From Sediminispirochaeta smaragdinae DSM 11293 (lineage in GTDB: Bacteria > Spirochaetota > Spirochaetia > DSM-16054 > Sediminispirochaetaceae), in contig NC_014364.1 in NCBI RefSeq assembly GCF_000143985.1, positions 3,534,001 to 3,598,000 on the forward strand: 64,000 bases of DNA, given 5' to 3'. Position numbers and translations under genes: made by a program. The notes under the pieces were generated by a model, which saw only the letters and a program-made list of their open reading frames with translations, was not told the DNA's origin and made no database searches. Below are positions 33,836 through 44,010 of the stretch, one piece after another (position 1 is the first letter of the stretch; the number at the start of each line of letters is the position of its first letter).

Positions 33836-36597
33836 TGGTCAGCCCGGATAGCAAGGTTTACTCCACGACTCCAGAAGGGCTGATGCTCTTCAGCCGCAAA
33901 GTCGGGAGCATACACCATCGCCCGCCACTCTTCGTTGGTCATCCGTTTATCCTGGGGCATAGGAAACTCGTAATAGCTGAAGGTGTAGCCAACGGCAACC
34001 CGTTTTCCCCCTTGTCCGTCGTTAAGGCAGACATAGATTCGATACGGTATTCCCAAGCCGACCTCAAGTACCGTACCCGCTTCGGCATTGGTAAAAACAT
34101 CGGCCACAATGGCCCCCTTCAGGGCGTCATCATCCTCGGCATAGGAGGCATAGCCGGCCCCTGGAGGCTGAACAAGGGGGACCAGTTGCTGCGGGATGGT
34201 TCTGATCCAGGCTACATCTTCGGCAGAGACCTGCTCATCGACATACTCAAGGTCAACAATCTGTTTCATGCGCTCCAAAAGCTGCTGCCAGGATGCTATC
34301 TTCCGCTCGTATTGTTCATCGATAAGCTGATATGTCTTTCCGCTTTTTGCAATCAGATTGACTGCTGAACGTGCTCCTTTAAAAAACTGTCGATTTGGTT
34401 CAATGTAATGCACAGGCTGGGGCAAGGGTTCTGTTCGGAAGGTCTCATTATAATCACCATCCCCCGCCCGTTCGGCATACACCTGTTTCACATACAAAAT
34501 GGTGTCGTGACGCAGGGCTGCCCAGGTCCCGTGTGCCGATAGTTCACTTTTGACAGCCCACATCGGTGTTTCGGTAAAGAAGAAGCCGCTACCCGGTTCG
34601 AAGAGGGCCTGACTCCTGATCATGTCCAATACGGCATTATAGTAGGTCTGCTGCCAAAAATCGGCTGGATATGCGTCAAACTCCGCCTCAAGCTCGTCGA
34701 GGCGCTCTTCCAGTCCTACCATTGTGGGATAGTCTGAAGCAGCCAAAAACTGGTCGGCACTCTCTGATCCGAAGGCCTTCATCACATCCAGGCCTCTGAC
34801 AATATCCCGGCTCATGAGCCTCGGAGGCGAGACCTGCTGATGAATATAGGAATCATAGGTAAAGCGCTGGCCGAAGAGTCTCCAACCGAGAGGCTGCTTT
34901 CGTCCTTCGGACGAAGGAGCCTCGAAGACAGAGTTCCCGGAAATAAGGGGAGCCTTCAGGGTTTCGTTGGCATCTCTGATTGCAGCCTTGAGCTGATTGA
35001 CATCATCGATCCAGACGACAAGATCGGAAATCTTCAGAGAATCAAAGAAAGGCATGATTTCTTTAAAAGAGAGGTCGTCACTGGCCCCGATGAGATCGGT
35101 TACGGGATAAAAAAGGGCCTTCCAGGCATCATAGATATCCTGATGGGAGGCAGTAATCGTCTCGATGATTGCCACCATGGGAAGATGCTGCAGGGAAAGA
35201 TCTTCGGCACTATCCTGAGGGGCCGGACCTATGACGGGATCATTTCCTGTCGAGATGTACATATGTAGCCTGCCGAACCACATCATGGTTCGGAAATAGG
35301 CTTCGAGAACGCCATTCTTGGTGTAGTGGCCCCGGGGCTTATACTGGGTATAATCCTCATTGTAGTGGAAATTGGGTGAAATCTGCGGGCCGGCGGCTGC
35401 AAGAATGAGCGAGACTTCGCTCTGAACCTCTTCGGGGTAGGTCGAGAGCACCTGTTCCTGGTCTTTTTTTTCATACACAGTAATCTGACTCCCGGGCGGC
35501 CCCTCCTGATCCCCTTGAGAGGTAGTCGGCGCAAGGGCGATAAGACAGTCGGCAATGCTAAAATAGGTGAGCACCGAGCGGTAGGCGGCCGCATAGGCAT
35601 CATCGGCCTCCGGCTCCGGTGTCATCGACTTTAGCGCAGCGATGTAGGCATCGACTAACGCATCAAGCCTGGGCATAAAATAGGTTTCTTCACTGTACTG
35701 AAGGAATTTGTCAAAGAAAAGGTGAAGCCCGTTTGCAATGAGATCGGTGGTGATAAACAGGGGAGTCTGCTTCTCCTTTGCCGTATCCATATAAAGGGAG
35801 ATCATATCATCGGGTTTTGAGAGGCTCAGGGAATACTCGGACGGCGAAACCTCTTGAAACGCGATACGATCACTCTTGAGTTTTGCCCGTTCGGCATCGC
35901 TGAGCAGATAAAAACCGGTAAAGGGAGAAAACTGCTCAAAATCCACGGGACTTTTATACATGCGTGAGGTTATGGCATTGAGCTTGCTATTCGTACCCAC
36001 CAAATCTGCCCCGAAAACCAGGCCGGGCCTGCCTTCCCATTCGGTCTTGTAGAAAAAATTGTAGTTGTTCTGAAAAAAGAAAAATCCGTAATATTGCCGG
36101 TCCTCATTTTTGACACGACCGAGTATGGGAATAATCGTTGATATCGGCAGAGGGGTACCCTGAGGAAGGGTATCGAGATCAGTACTGGTCTTTAGATCCG
36201 CCTCTGGATAGAAAAGGGCGACCCTGCTGCCGATAACCGCCGTCTGTTCGTATTCGGAAAGATCCTGAAGCGTGGTGAAATCAACCTCGTCCTGCACATA
36301 CTTGGCATGTGCAGGAGCCGGAACAAGTTTGCTGTTGCGATGCAGGGCCGCCAATACCGTTTTCCGTCCTTCCACGTCAGATCCTTCTGCTGCGGTCTCC
36401 TCTATATGATTCCCTGTCGATGCAGCCTCGACAGGTGCGGAAGGGGGATCAGAAATTTGCCTGGTCTCTGTCACAAGGGAACGTTCTTCCGCCTTTTCAG
36501 ATCCTTCTATATCAGAAGAGGAGTTCTGCGGGGTACAGGACACAAAGAAACCTGCTACAACCAGAATCACCATGATCAGCTTTTTCTTATTCACCAT
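33832..36597 (-). CDS. Large DUF3160-family lipoprotein
   Basis: 921 residues from the chosen ATG. Lipobox G-F-F-V-S-C, then a Glu/Ser-rich linker of about 90 residues, then a long DUF3160-type region (about 180-800) with P-F-T-G-F-Y-L-L-S-D, T-T-D-L-I-A-N-G-L-H-L-F-F-D and many Trp/Tyr. DUF3160 proteins are surface or periplasmic proteins of unknown function, frequent in spirochaetes and archaea. GGAGG lies just before ATG 36597; the open frame to 36693 lacks similarity. It is coupled to the Memo-like gene downstream and follows the PutP symporter by 40 bp. Confidence 0.85.
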   Translation of the reverse strand: MVNKKKLIMVILVVAGFFVSCTPQNSSSDIEGSEKAEERSLVTETRQISDPPSAPVEAASTGNHIEETAAEGSDVEGRKTVLAALHRNSKLVPAPAHAKYVQDEVDFTTLQDLSEYEQTAVIGSRVALFYPEADLKTSTDLDTLPQGTPLPISTIIPILGRVKNEDRQYYGFFFFQNNYNFFYKTEWEGRPGLVFGADLVGTNSKLNAITSRMYKSPVDFEQFSPFTGFYLLSDAERAKLKSDRIAFQEVSPSEYSLSLSKPDDMISLYMDTAKEKQTPLFITTDLIANGLHLFFDKFLQYSEETYFMPRLDALVDAYIAALKSMTPEPEADDAYAAAYRSVLTYFSIADCLIALAPTTSQGDQEGPPGSQITVYEKKDQEQVLSTYPEEVQSEVSLILAAAGPQISPNFHYNEDYTQYKPRGHYTKNGVLEAYFRTMMWFGRLHMYISTGNDPVIGPAPQDSAEDLSLQHLPMVAIIETITASHQDIYDAWKALFYPVTDLIGASDDLSFKEIMPFFDSLKISDLVVWIDDVNQLKAAIRDANETLKAPLISGNSVFEAPSSEGRKQPLGWRLFGQRFTYDSYIHQQVSPPRLMSRDIVRGLDVMKAFGSESADQFLAASDYPTMVGLEERLDELEAEFDAYPADFWQQTYYNAVLDMIRSQALFEPGSGFFFTETPMWAVKSELSAHGTWAALRHDTILYVKQVYAERAGDGDYNETFRTEPLPQPVHYIEPNRQFFKGARSAVNLIAKSGKTYQLIDEQYERKIASWQQLLERMKQIVDLEYVDEQVSAEDVAWIRTIPQQLVPLVQPPGAGYASYAEDDDALKGAIVADVFTNAEAGTVLEVGLGIPYRIYVCLNDGQGGKRVAVGYTFSYYEFPMPQDKRMTNEEWRAMVYAPDFAAEEHQPFWSRGVNLAIRADQ

Positions 36598-36637
36598 TTT
36601 CCTCCATGCACATTCTTTTAGTGATATAAACGACAGC

Positions 36638-38110
36638 TTATGCTTTTGCAATACTCTGTTCGACCTCATCGAATTCAGATAGGATTCTCTCATTCTGCTG
36701 ACCGAACTTGAAATTCAGCAGGAAAACGGTCAAAAAATTGGCCAAAAAGCCGGGAACGATCTCGTACATGACCGAACCAAGGCCAAGGTTTTTCCAAATG
36801 ACCAGCACAACGGTCCCGACGACGATACCGCCGAGAATCGACTGCCACCCGGTTTTCCTGGAAAAAAGCGCCATCAGAACGGCAGGACCGAAGGCTGCAC
36901 CGAAGCCGCCCCATGCGTATGAGACAAGCCCTAAGACCGTCGAATTGGGATTAAGGGCAAGGAATAAGGCAATGAGAGCGATAATCAGCACACAAATTCT
37001 TCCAACCCAGATAAGCTCTTTGTCAGAGGCCTCTTTCCTAATGATGTGTTTATAAAAATCCTCGGTAAGGGCAGAAGAGGAAACGAGGAGCTGTGAATCA
37101 ATTGTAGACATAATCGCAGCCAGAATGGCAGCAAGAAGCACTCCTCCAAGCCAGGGATTAAAGAGCCCATCGATCATGAGGATAAATACCTTTTCTTCAT
37201 TCCCCCCGCTTAAGCCCGGTACCACGGCCGTACCGATAAGTCCGACAATCACCGCTCCGGTCAGAGATACCACTACCCATATCATTGCTATCGTCATAGA
37301 CTTGGGGAGCTCCTTTATCGACTTGATCCCCATAAACCGGGCAAGAATATGCGGCTGACCAAAATAACCGAGCCCCCAGGCCATGGTGGAAATAATCGCG
37401 ACGATTCCGGCGATACCGGAACCGGAGGTAAAAAGCGAAGTTGAAAGTCCCTTTTCGACAATCGACCGGCCGATTGCCGACATCCCTCCCGCATGTTGCA
37501 AGCCGACAATGGGGACAACGATGATCGCTATAAACATCAAAAGGCCCTGAAAAAGATCGGTCCAGCAAACGGCGAGAAATCCCCCCAAAAAGGTATATAA
37601 AATCATAACAACGGCCCCTACAATAACGGCAATGGCATAGTGCATCCCGAACATGGCGACAAACAACTTTCCCGCCGCGACAAGACCGGAAGAGGCATAG
37701 ATAGTGAAAAATAGCAGGGTGATAAGGGCTGAAATAATCCTGATAAGGCCGGTAGGGTCTCCAAAACGCTCACCAAGGAAACCAGACAGGGTCATGGAAT
37801 GAAGCTTCCCGGTATACATACGCAGGCGAGGAGCAACCAGTAACCAGTTAAAAAATGTCCCGATTCCCAATCCGATGGCAATCCAGCTCTGATTGATTCC
37901 CCACAAATAGACAGCCCCCGGAAGCCCCATAAGGAGCCATCCGCTCATATCGCTGGCCTGGGCAGAGAGGGCAGTGACCCAGCTCCCCATTCCACGGCCT
38001 CCGAGCAAATAATCTTCAAGGTTACTGGTGCGCCGATAAAAATAGATTCCTACGGCCATCAGAAAGACAAAATAAACAAAAAAAGTAACTAACGTAGCAT
38101 AACTGATCAC
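36638..38110 (-). CDS. putP: Sodium/proline symporter (PutP, SSS family)
   Basis: 490 residues with about 13 hydrophobic segments. R-R-T-S-N-L-E-D-Y-L-L-G-G-R, A-S-D-M-S-G-W-L-L-M-G-L-P-G and W-G-L-G-Y-F-G-Q-P-H-I-L-A-R-F-M-G-I are PutP-specific. It couples Na+ entry to proline uptake. The start is GTG with AGGATGG 6 nt upstream. It appears to lead an operon with the DUF3160 and Memo-like genes and is divergent from an AraC-family regulator, which may control it. Confidence 0.92.
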   Translation of the reverse strand: MISYATLVTFFVYFVFLMAVGIYFYRRTSNLEDYLLGGRGMGSWVTALSAQASDMSGWLLMGLPGAVYLWGINQSWIAIGLGIGTFFNWLLVAPRLRMYTGKLHSMTLSGFLGERFGDPTGLIRIISALITLLFFTIYASSGLVAAGKLFVAMFGMHYAIAVIVGAVVMILYTFLGGFLAVCWTDLFQGLLMFIAIIVVPIVGLQHAGGMSAIGRSIVEKGLSTSLFTSGSGIAGIVAIISTMAWGLGYFGQPHILARFMGIKSIKELPKSMTIAMIWVVVSLTGAVIVGLIGTAVVPGLSGGNEEKVFILMIDGLFNPWLGGVLLAAILAAIMSTIDSQLLVSSSALTEDFYKHIIRKEASDKELIWVGRICVLIIALIALFLALNPNSTVLGLVSYAWGGFGAAFGPAVLMALFSRKTGWQSILGGIVVGTVVLVIWKNLGLGSVMYEIVPGFLANFLTVFLLNFKFGQQNERILSEFDEVEQSIAKA

Positions 38111-38282
38111 GTTTCCATCCTTTTAGCGATAATAAAAAAACGTACCAAATTATTACTACTTGTCCAAGGCTCTAAAAAAAGCCATCCCATTACCCATCGA
38201 ATGGCTGGCAATCGATGGAGCTTTATGTTTACGCTTGATAGCTTTGGCTATTTATATTAGCATGTCCTAAACAGGTGATCTT

Positions 38283-39257
38283 ATGAACAATATCCTGGAA
38301 GAGTATTTCTTATCTGAAGCTTCCAGCTATGTAATCGATGACCAGCACGTCATTCGCTTACAGCTGAAAAAGGAGCTGGGAGAAGGACATTGCGAGCTTA
38401 TCCCTATTTTGCCGGGTTTCTATATCAGCTTTAACCATCTGTACGTACGCCGACCGTTAAAGAACAACAGGCATCAAGAATTCGGCGGTAGAGTCATTAA
38501 AATCGATTACTGTGAACAGGGAAACTTTTGGGCCGAAGGGGACAACGGCAGCTGCTTTTCCACCAGTCCCAATCATGCGGTTTACTACGGAGGAAGACAG
38601 TACTTTCTGCAAGCGCAATTCTCGGAAGGCTTATTCAGAAGCATCGATATTTTCTGTTACTTAGACACAATCACAGCTTCTTTTAAAAAAACGTTGGGAG
38701 TAGAAGCCGACAGAGTGGAAGGCTTCTATCGTTTGTTGCAGCATCATGCACCCTGCCTTAAGATTCCGACGCCGGCTCATGCTATGGCACTGACAGAAAT
38801 ATTAAAAAATCTGTTTTTCTGCGGAAATATGGAACTGTTGAGGATCAGGGCCATGGAACTCTTTTTCTTAGAAATGGAGTTTATTAAAAAAGAGTGCCCA
38901 AATAAGCATCAACCTTCGGCCCGATCTGTAGAAAAAATGAAAAAAGTAAAGCAATACATCGATAAAGCCATTGAACAAGAACTATCAATCGATCTTCTTT
39001 GTGATTCCTTTTTTATGAGCAGGACAACACTAAAAGAAGCGTTTCGCAAAACATTCCATGTCCCAGTCTACACCTACATCAAAAACTGCAGAATGGAACA
39101 TGCCAGCAGGCAGCTTAAAGAAGGTAATGAAACCGTCCTTGAAATTGCAAATCGATTAGGATATTCAAATCCAAGTAAGTTTGCTTCTGCCTTCAAAAGT
39201 GTCTACGGCATTACCCCTTTACAATTTCGTAAGAAAGCCCAAAAAGAGGGAAATTAG
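38283..39257 (+). CDS. AraC-family transcriptional regulator
   Basis: 324 residues. The C-terminal 100 residues hold two helix-turn-helix motifs, the second ending in the family signature A-N-R-L-G-Y-S-N-P-S-K-F-A-S-A-F-K, followed by G-I-T-P-L-Q-F-R. The N-terminal 200 residues are an effector domain without a recognised ligand fold, similar in layout to the PchR/YbtA-type group. AGGTGA precedes the ATG. Its targets could be the divergent PutP operon or the RND-export operon that starts 120 bp downstream. Which is not decidable from sequence. Confidence 0.9.
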   Translation: MNNILEEYFLSEASSYVIDDQHVIRLQLKKELGEGHCELIPILPGFYISFNHLYVRRPLKNNRHQEFGGRVIKIDYCEQGNFWAEGDNGSCFSTSPNHAVYYGGRQYFLQAQFSEGLFRSIDIFCYLDTITASFKKTLGVEADRVEGFYRLLQHHAPCLKIPTPAHAMALTEILKNLFFCGNMELLRIRAMELFFLEMEFIKKECPNKHQPSARSVEKMKKVKQYIDKAIEQELSIDLLCDSFFMSRTTLKEAFRKTFHVPVYTYIKNCRMEHASRQLKEGNETVLEIANRLGYSNPSKFASAFKSVYGITPLQFRKKAQKEGN

Positions 39258-39323
39258 CAGCCTATAGCCCCTCGTCCGTTTGGATCATTTTTTCGTCCAA
39301 TAAGGCGAGACAGAAGGGCGTTC

Positions 39324-39361
39324 TTCAATTAGTTTTAGCTAACTTTTATAAATAAAACTAA
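39324..39361 (+). promoter_or_regulatory. Promoter with a spanning inverted repeat, RND operon
   Basis: TTCAAT (39324-39329), 17 bp, TATAAA (39347-39352). TTAGTTTTA (39329-39337) and TAAAACTAA (39353-39361) are perfect 9-bp inverted arms, 24 bp apart centre to centre, flanking the -10. A dimeric regulator is plausible. Confidence 0.4.
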
Positions 39362-39376
39362 CAACGGGAGACGTTC

Positions 39377-41764
39377 ATGCAACTCCATAGTGTTAATAGC
39401 ATATTCCGGAGAATCGGCACCTGGCTTATCGCCCACCGCTGGCTCATTCTTCTGTTTATGCTTCTTGTTTCTGCTTTTGGTTTCAGCGGCCTGAATAAAG
39501 TCGCAGTTACAAGCTCTAATGACGAATGGTTTAACAAGGCAGATGAGATTGAAATTGCAACGGACCGTTTTGAAGAGCTTTTCGGGAACAATGATACCAT
39601 TGCTCTTCTTGTTGAATCGGACGATGTGTTTCAACCATACGTCTTGCAAATGATCCGTGAAATTGGCAACGAGCTATTACTCAAGGTCCCTTATGCCGAT
39701 GAGATTACATCGTTGACCGAATTGGATGTCTCAGTAGGGACCGAAGAAGGAATAGCTGTCATAAATCCGGTGGGAGACGAAATTCCGCAAGATCCACAGG
39801 AACTGGCTGAAATTAAGGAGCTGGTTCTTTCGAGAGAGGCTCTTGTAAACAAGATCGTATCGGCAGACGCAAAGGAAACCTGGATTTCTCTTTCCCTGAA
39901 GGAATATCCAGATGAAGCGGTATGGAAAGCGGAAAACGATGTGGAACCAATGTATCGGGCAGGAGAGGCTGCCATCGCAGTGGTTACAGATCCAAAATGG
40001 GAAAGTCCTTACTATACCATTAAGGCGGTCGGCATGCCCTATACCGAAACTGAAGAACGGGATTTTATGGGCAGCGAAGCCGCTCTTAGAGTCGGAACCG
40101 GCTTTATTGCCATGGCACTATTGCTTCTTCTTTTTCTTAGGTCGCTTAGAGGCCTTTTGGTACCACTATTCACCACCATTGCAGGTATAGCGTTAGTATA
40201 CGGCATCTACGGTTGGATTGGAACCGCCATCGATGCGAATATGATGACACTTCCTGTGCTTCTTGGCATGGCCTTGGCGGTTGGTTACTCTATTCATCTT
40301 ATTAACACGTTCAAAAGATATTTTCGTGAAACAGGAAATCGGAAAAAATCGGTTATTACCGCGGTAGAGGAAACAGGCTGGCCCATTTTTTTCACAGCGG
40401 TAACCACTATGGGATCGGTACTCTCCTTTTCCGCTGCAGGCATCATACCAATCCGCTGGCTGGGCTTTACCTGTGCCGCAGTTGTCGGTGTTGTTTACCT
40501 TTATGTCATCATACTGACCCCAATTCTCCTCAGTTTTGGAAAAGACCGAACAGACAGCAGCGATCGTCTGCAGGCAAAAGGGATGAGCGCTTCTGATCGT
40601 CGTTTTCGCGGTCTTGGTGAATTTGTCATTGCCAGAAGGAAATCAATCCTCTTTGTTTTTATTATAGCGGCTGTACTCCTTGTTCCGGGAGTCTTCAAGG
40701 TTAGCGTAAACATAGACAGTTTTGAGTTTATGGGGCTAAGAATCCCTTATATAAAAAGGGTTTATGATGTAGTCAACTCCCAGCTTGGCTCGTATATCTC
40801 CTACAACGTTACCGTAGATTTCGGAGAGCAGGACGCCGTTAAGGATCCCGATATTCTGAAAAGACTGGACAAGCTTATTCAAGAAGCAGGAGGCTTCGAA
40901 CTCACAAAGAAAAGCAATGGGGTCCCTAAAATTTATTCCATTCTGGATATTGTAAAAGAAATGAACAGGACCCTACATGAAGATGACCCTGACTACTATC
41001 AGATACCTGAGAATAGAGAAATGGTCAGCCAGTTGCTCTTTCTCTATGAGCTTTCAGGAGGAACAAAGACCTACGAATGGATAGATGAAAACTACTCAAT
41101 TCTACGTGCGCAAATCGAACTATCAAGGTTTGATGCCAATGAAATAGTCTATGAGCTTGATCACATACGTCGGCTCGGCACAGAGCTATTTCCTCACGCA
41201 AGAGTCGATATAGTGGGAAGTGCTGTACGTTTTGCAGCCATGAATGAAAAAATCGTCATCGGAGAATTAAAATCATTCCTGACGGCACTTTGTGTCATTG
41301 GAATTCTTCTTGCTCTTGTGTTCGGAAGCCTCAGAACCGGACTTATCGGAATGATCCCCAACATTACTCCCATTGTGGTAATCGGAGGAGTCATGGGATA
41401 TTTCGGGTTCTCCCTCGATATGATGACCATGACCATTATGCCGATGCTTCTGGGGATTGCAGTAGACGATACGATACATTTCATCAATCACATTAAATAT
41501 GAGTTCGAACGGGGAGGAAATTACCATGATGCGATACTCATCTCCTTTCGGAACATAGGTAAGACGCTTGCAATGACTACTGTGATTCTATCGGCATCCT
41601 TTGCCATGTATATCTTTTCACCTGTTAATACCCTTTCCAGGGTCGGCATACTGGCGGTCATCGGCCTTACCGCTGCCCTTGCTGCCGACTACCTCATGAC
41701 TCCGATCCTGATCTACATAACAAAGCCCTTTGGCAAAGAAACGGCCGATCGGAGAGCCCTTTAG
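39377..41764 (+). CDS. RND superfamily (MMPL-type) transporter
   Basis: 795 residues in two similar halves, each with one membrane segment, a large extracytoplasmic loop and about five membrane segments. D-D-T-I-H-F-I-N-H in the second half (about 700) is the proton-relay region of this superfamily, and S-N-D-E-W-F-N-K and G-I-A-V-D-D are characteristic. Bacterial relatives move lipids or hopanoids across the periplasm. It is the first gene of a three-gene unit with a LolA-like protein and an outer-membrane barrel, which suggests lipid or lipoprotein export. ACGGGAG precedes the ATG. Confidence 0.9.
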   Translation: MQLHSVNSIFRRIGTWLIAHRWLILLFMLLVSAFGFSGLNKVAVTSSNDEWFNKADEIEIATDRFEELFGNNDTIALLVESDDVFQPYVLQMIREIGNELLLKVPYADEITSLTELDVSVGTEEGIAVINPVGDEIPQDPQELAEIKELVLSREALVNKIVSADAKETWISLSLKEYPDEAVWKAENDVEPMYRAGEAAIAVVTDPKWESPYYTIKAVGMPYTETEERDFMGSEAALRVGTGFIAMALLLLLFLRSLRGLLVPLFTTIAGIALVYGIYGWIGTAIDANMMTLPVLLGMALAVGYSIHLINTFKRYFRETGNRKKSVITAVEETGWPIFFTAVTTMGSVLSFSAAGIIPIRWLGFTCAAVVGVVYLYVIILTPILLSFGKDRTDSSDRLQAKGMSASDRRFRGLGEFVIARRKSILFVFIIAAVLLVPGVFKVSVNIDSFEFMGLRIPYIKRVYDVVNSQLGSYISYNVTVDFGEQDAVKDPDILKRLDKLIQEAGGFELTKKSNGVPKIYSILDIVKEMNRTLHEDDPDYYQIPENREMVSQLLFLYELSGGTKTYEWIDENYSILRAQIELSRFDANEIVYELDHIRRLGTELFPHARVDIVGSAVRFAAMNEKIVIGELKSFLTALCVIGILLALVFGSLRTGLIGMIPNITPIVVIGGVMGYFGFSLDMMTMTIMPMLLGIAVDDTIHFINHIKYEFERGGNYHDAILISFRNIGKTLAMTTVILSASFAMYIFSPVNTLSRVGILAVIGLTAALAADYLMTPILIYITKPFGKETADRRAL

Positions 41765-41790
41765 CCATATACCAATCAAAGGAGTAGCGT

Positions 41791-42606
41791 ATGCATACCA
41801 GAATTACCGAGAAAAGCCTGAATCACGTTCCATGTCTGCTTGTATTCCTGGCTCTGTCCACACTTCCGGTCCTGTCGATAGGAGCCGAGAGTCTTAGCGG
41901 CCGTGACATCATGCAGATGGTGGATGATCGGGACGACGGAGATACCAGCCGCAACGAGATGGTCATGACTCTCACCAGTCGAAGGGGAAACGTAAGGACC
42001 AGGGAGGTACTCTCATACAGCAAAGATTATGGTGAGGACGAAAAAACCGTTATGGTCTTCTTGACCCCCTCCGACGTCAAGGGCGTAGGCTACCTGACGT
42101 GGTCGTATGAAGAGAGCGGCAAAGATGATGATACATGGCTCTTCATGCCGGCATTGCGAAAGGTTCGAAGAATATCCGGGTCCTCTCGTAACGACTATTT
42201 CATGGGTACCGACTTTACCTACGACGATATGGGAGACAGGGAAGTCGACGAGGATGAACACAAGCTAATTGGGGAAGAAACGGTGGACGGAAAACGGTGC
42301 TGGGTTGTCGAATCGACGCCGAAAGACCCCAACTATATGTATTCAAAAAAGATATCAAAGATTCGTCAGGATATTTCCATGGTTGTACAAGTCGACTACT
42401 TTGATCGTCAGGGTAAGCTGCTTAAGAAACTTGTCGTTTCCCAGATTGAACAGATCAACGGAATCTGGACGGCAGGACGGATGGAAATGGAGAACCTACA
42501 AGACCAACACACCACCCTTATGGAAACCAGGGGCGTCAGCTACAACCAAGAAGTGTCGGATGCTCTTTTCAGGGTCTCAACTCTTGAGCAGGGGAGAATT
42601 CGCTGA
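41791..42606 (+). CDS. Outer-membrane lipoprotein-sorting protein (LolA-like)
   Basis: 271 residues with a signal peptide (about 1-31) and a LolA/LolB-like beta fold. L-S-Y-S-K-D-Y-G-E-D-E-K-T, D-D-D-T-W-L-F-M-P-A-L-R-K-V-R-R-I and S-R-N-D-Y-F-M-G-T-D-F-T-Y-D-D fit the PF17131-type group that is nearly always beside an RND permease. Such proteins carry a lipid across the periplasm. AAGGAG lies before the ATG. Its stop overlaps the start of the barrel gene by one base (TGATG), so the three proteins are made together. Confidence 0.9.
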   Translation: MHTRITEKSLNHVPCLLVFLALSTLPVLSIGAESLSGRDIMQMVDDRDDGDTSRNEMVMTLTSRRGNVRTREVLSYSKDYGEDEKTVMVFLTPSDVKGVGYLTWSYEESGKDDDTWLFMPALRKVRRISGSSRNDYFMGTDFTYDDMGDREVDEDEHKLIGEETVDGKRCWVVESTPKDPNYMYSKKISKIRQDISMVVQVDYFDRQGKLLKKLVVSQIEQINGIWTAGRMEMENLQDQHTTLMETRGVSYNQEVSDALFRVSTLEQGRIR

Positions 42607-43880
42607 TGAAGAAAAACCATATAAGGGCCGCCGCCTTGGCGGCCTTTTTTTGCATCATGCTTCCCTATCCCCTGCTCTATGCCCAGCTGGAGACCAGCGG
42701 TTTTGCAGATTCACACTATGCCTTTGGCACGGGAGATGATCAGAACCTATTGAGCGCCGAAAGCAGGCTACGAAGTGAAATACGCCTGTATTCGGGAGAC
42801 TCGAGCTTCTTTGCATCGGTAGATGGTGTCTACGACAGCCTTGTTCCTTCCGAAAGTGGTTTTACCCTGAAGGAACTCTACTATGAATACATGTCCGAAG
42901 CTTTCGACCTGCGGATAGGACGCCAGATCATCATCTGGGGTAAGGCAGACGGACTACAAATCACCGATATTATATCGCCCAAGGACTATACAGGCTTCGT
43001 GGGACAGGAATACGAAGACACACGCCTTCCCGCTGAGGCGGTCAAGCTGAGGCTTCTGGGAGCTCTTTCCACCATAGAAGCGATATGGATTCCAGTCTAC
43101 ACATCTTCTCTTCTTCCAAGCGATTCTCTCAACCCTCTTACGAGCGAGTATCCCGATTCCATTGCGTACCTGGGATCTGCTCTTCCGGTCTCTTATGATT
43201 TCACGGAAAAGAATCTGCCGAAAGATTTCTGGGACAGTGAATGGGCTCTCAGAGGTTCCTGGTACCTTCCGTGTATGGACCTGAGCCTCTCCCTTTTCCA
43301 CGGATGGGACGATTTTCCGGTCCAGGAAAGGAGTCTGACGGTAGACGGCAGCTCCGGAACCGTAGAGGTGGAATCACGCTATTATCAGATCTGGATGACC
43401 GGTCTCGACGCCGCCATTCCCATAAAGGAAGTAGTTCTGCGAACAGAGGGTGCCCTTTTCGTCGGTAGGCGGTTCTCTGCGGCCGAAGGCTTTGGCCAAT
43501 CCCTAGAAAAAAACCAGATCATGGGCCTGTCCGGAATCGACTGGATACCGGGAAACGGGTGGTCGCTGACCGCCCAGTACATGGAAGATTGGGTCCTCGA
43601 TTATGAAGATGCTATGGACCGGGATAGAAGAAGCAGTACGGGAACCGTAAGCATCTCGAAGGATCTGCTGCGGGAGACCCTCACTCTCTCGGCATCCCTC
43701 GCTATGGGAATGGTCTATTGGGATTCGGCAATTGAACTGGAAGCAGAATGGAGCCTCAGCGATGCGCTTTCACTTCGGGGCGGGATTCAACTCTATAGCG
43801 AGGGAGAGGATGGAAAGGGAGATTATGCAGCCTACGATGATCTTGACTGTGCCTGGATCGGCGCACGATGCAGTTTTTAA
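42606..43880 (+). CDS. Outer-membrane beta-barrel protein (DUF1302-like)
   Basis: 424 residues. The signal peptide ends L-L-Y-A-Q; the mature part alternates polar and aromatic residues through about 16 strands and ends with a terminal Phe (R-C-S-F), as outer-membrane proteins do. Strands such as D-L-R-I-G-R-Q-I-I-I-W-G-K-A-D-G resemble the DUF1302 barrels found beside RND/LolA-like genes. It is the probable outer-membrane endpoint or lipid acceptor of the export trio. No separate terminator is evident after the stop. Confidence 0.85.
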   Translation: MKKNHIRAAALAAFFCIMLPYPLLYAQLETSGFADSHYAFGTGDDQNLLSAESRLRSEIRLYSGDSSFFASVDGVYDSLVPSESGFTLKELYYEYMSEAFDLRIGRQIIIWGKADGLQITDIISPKDYTGFVGQEYEDTRLPAEAVKLRLLGALSTIEAIWIPVYTSSLLPSDSLNPLTSEYPDSIAYLGSALPVSYDFTEKNLPKDFWDSEWALRGSWYLPCMDLSLSLFHGWDDFPVQERSLTVDGSSGTVEVESRYYQIWMTGLDAAIPIKEVVLRTEGALFVGRRFSAAEGFGQSLEKNQIMGLSGIDWIPGNGWSLTAQYMEDWVLDYEDAMDRDRRSSTGTVSISKDLLRETLTLSASLAMGMVYWDSAIELEAEWSLSDALSLRGGIQLYSEGEDGKGDYAAYDDLDCAWIGARCSF

Positions 43881-44010
43881 TACACTCTAAAGGTTCAATA
43901 TTATCATTATATTTCACAAAAAATAGTCACAATATATGGTATAAATGTCTATTATAATCGGTATATATCAATTTTACAGATTGACCTACACATTATAGGA
44001 GGAAAGAGGA

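Noticed and set aside
43970-43990. TCAAT-N7-ATTGA upstream of the flavoprotein reductase, suggestive of an FNR site
   Set aside because: The half-sites are in the wrong order relative to TTGAT-N4-ATCAA and the spacing is 7.
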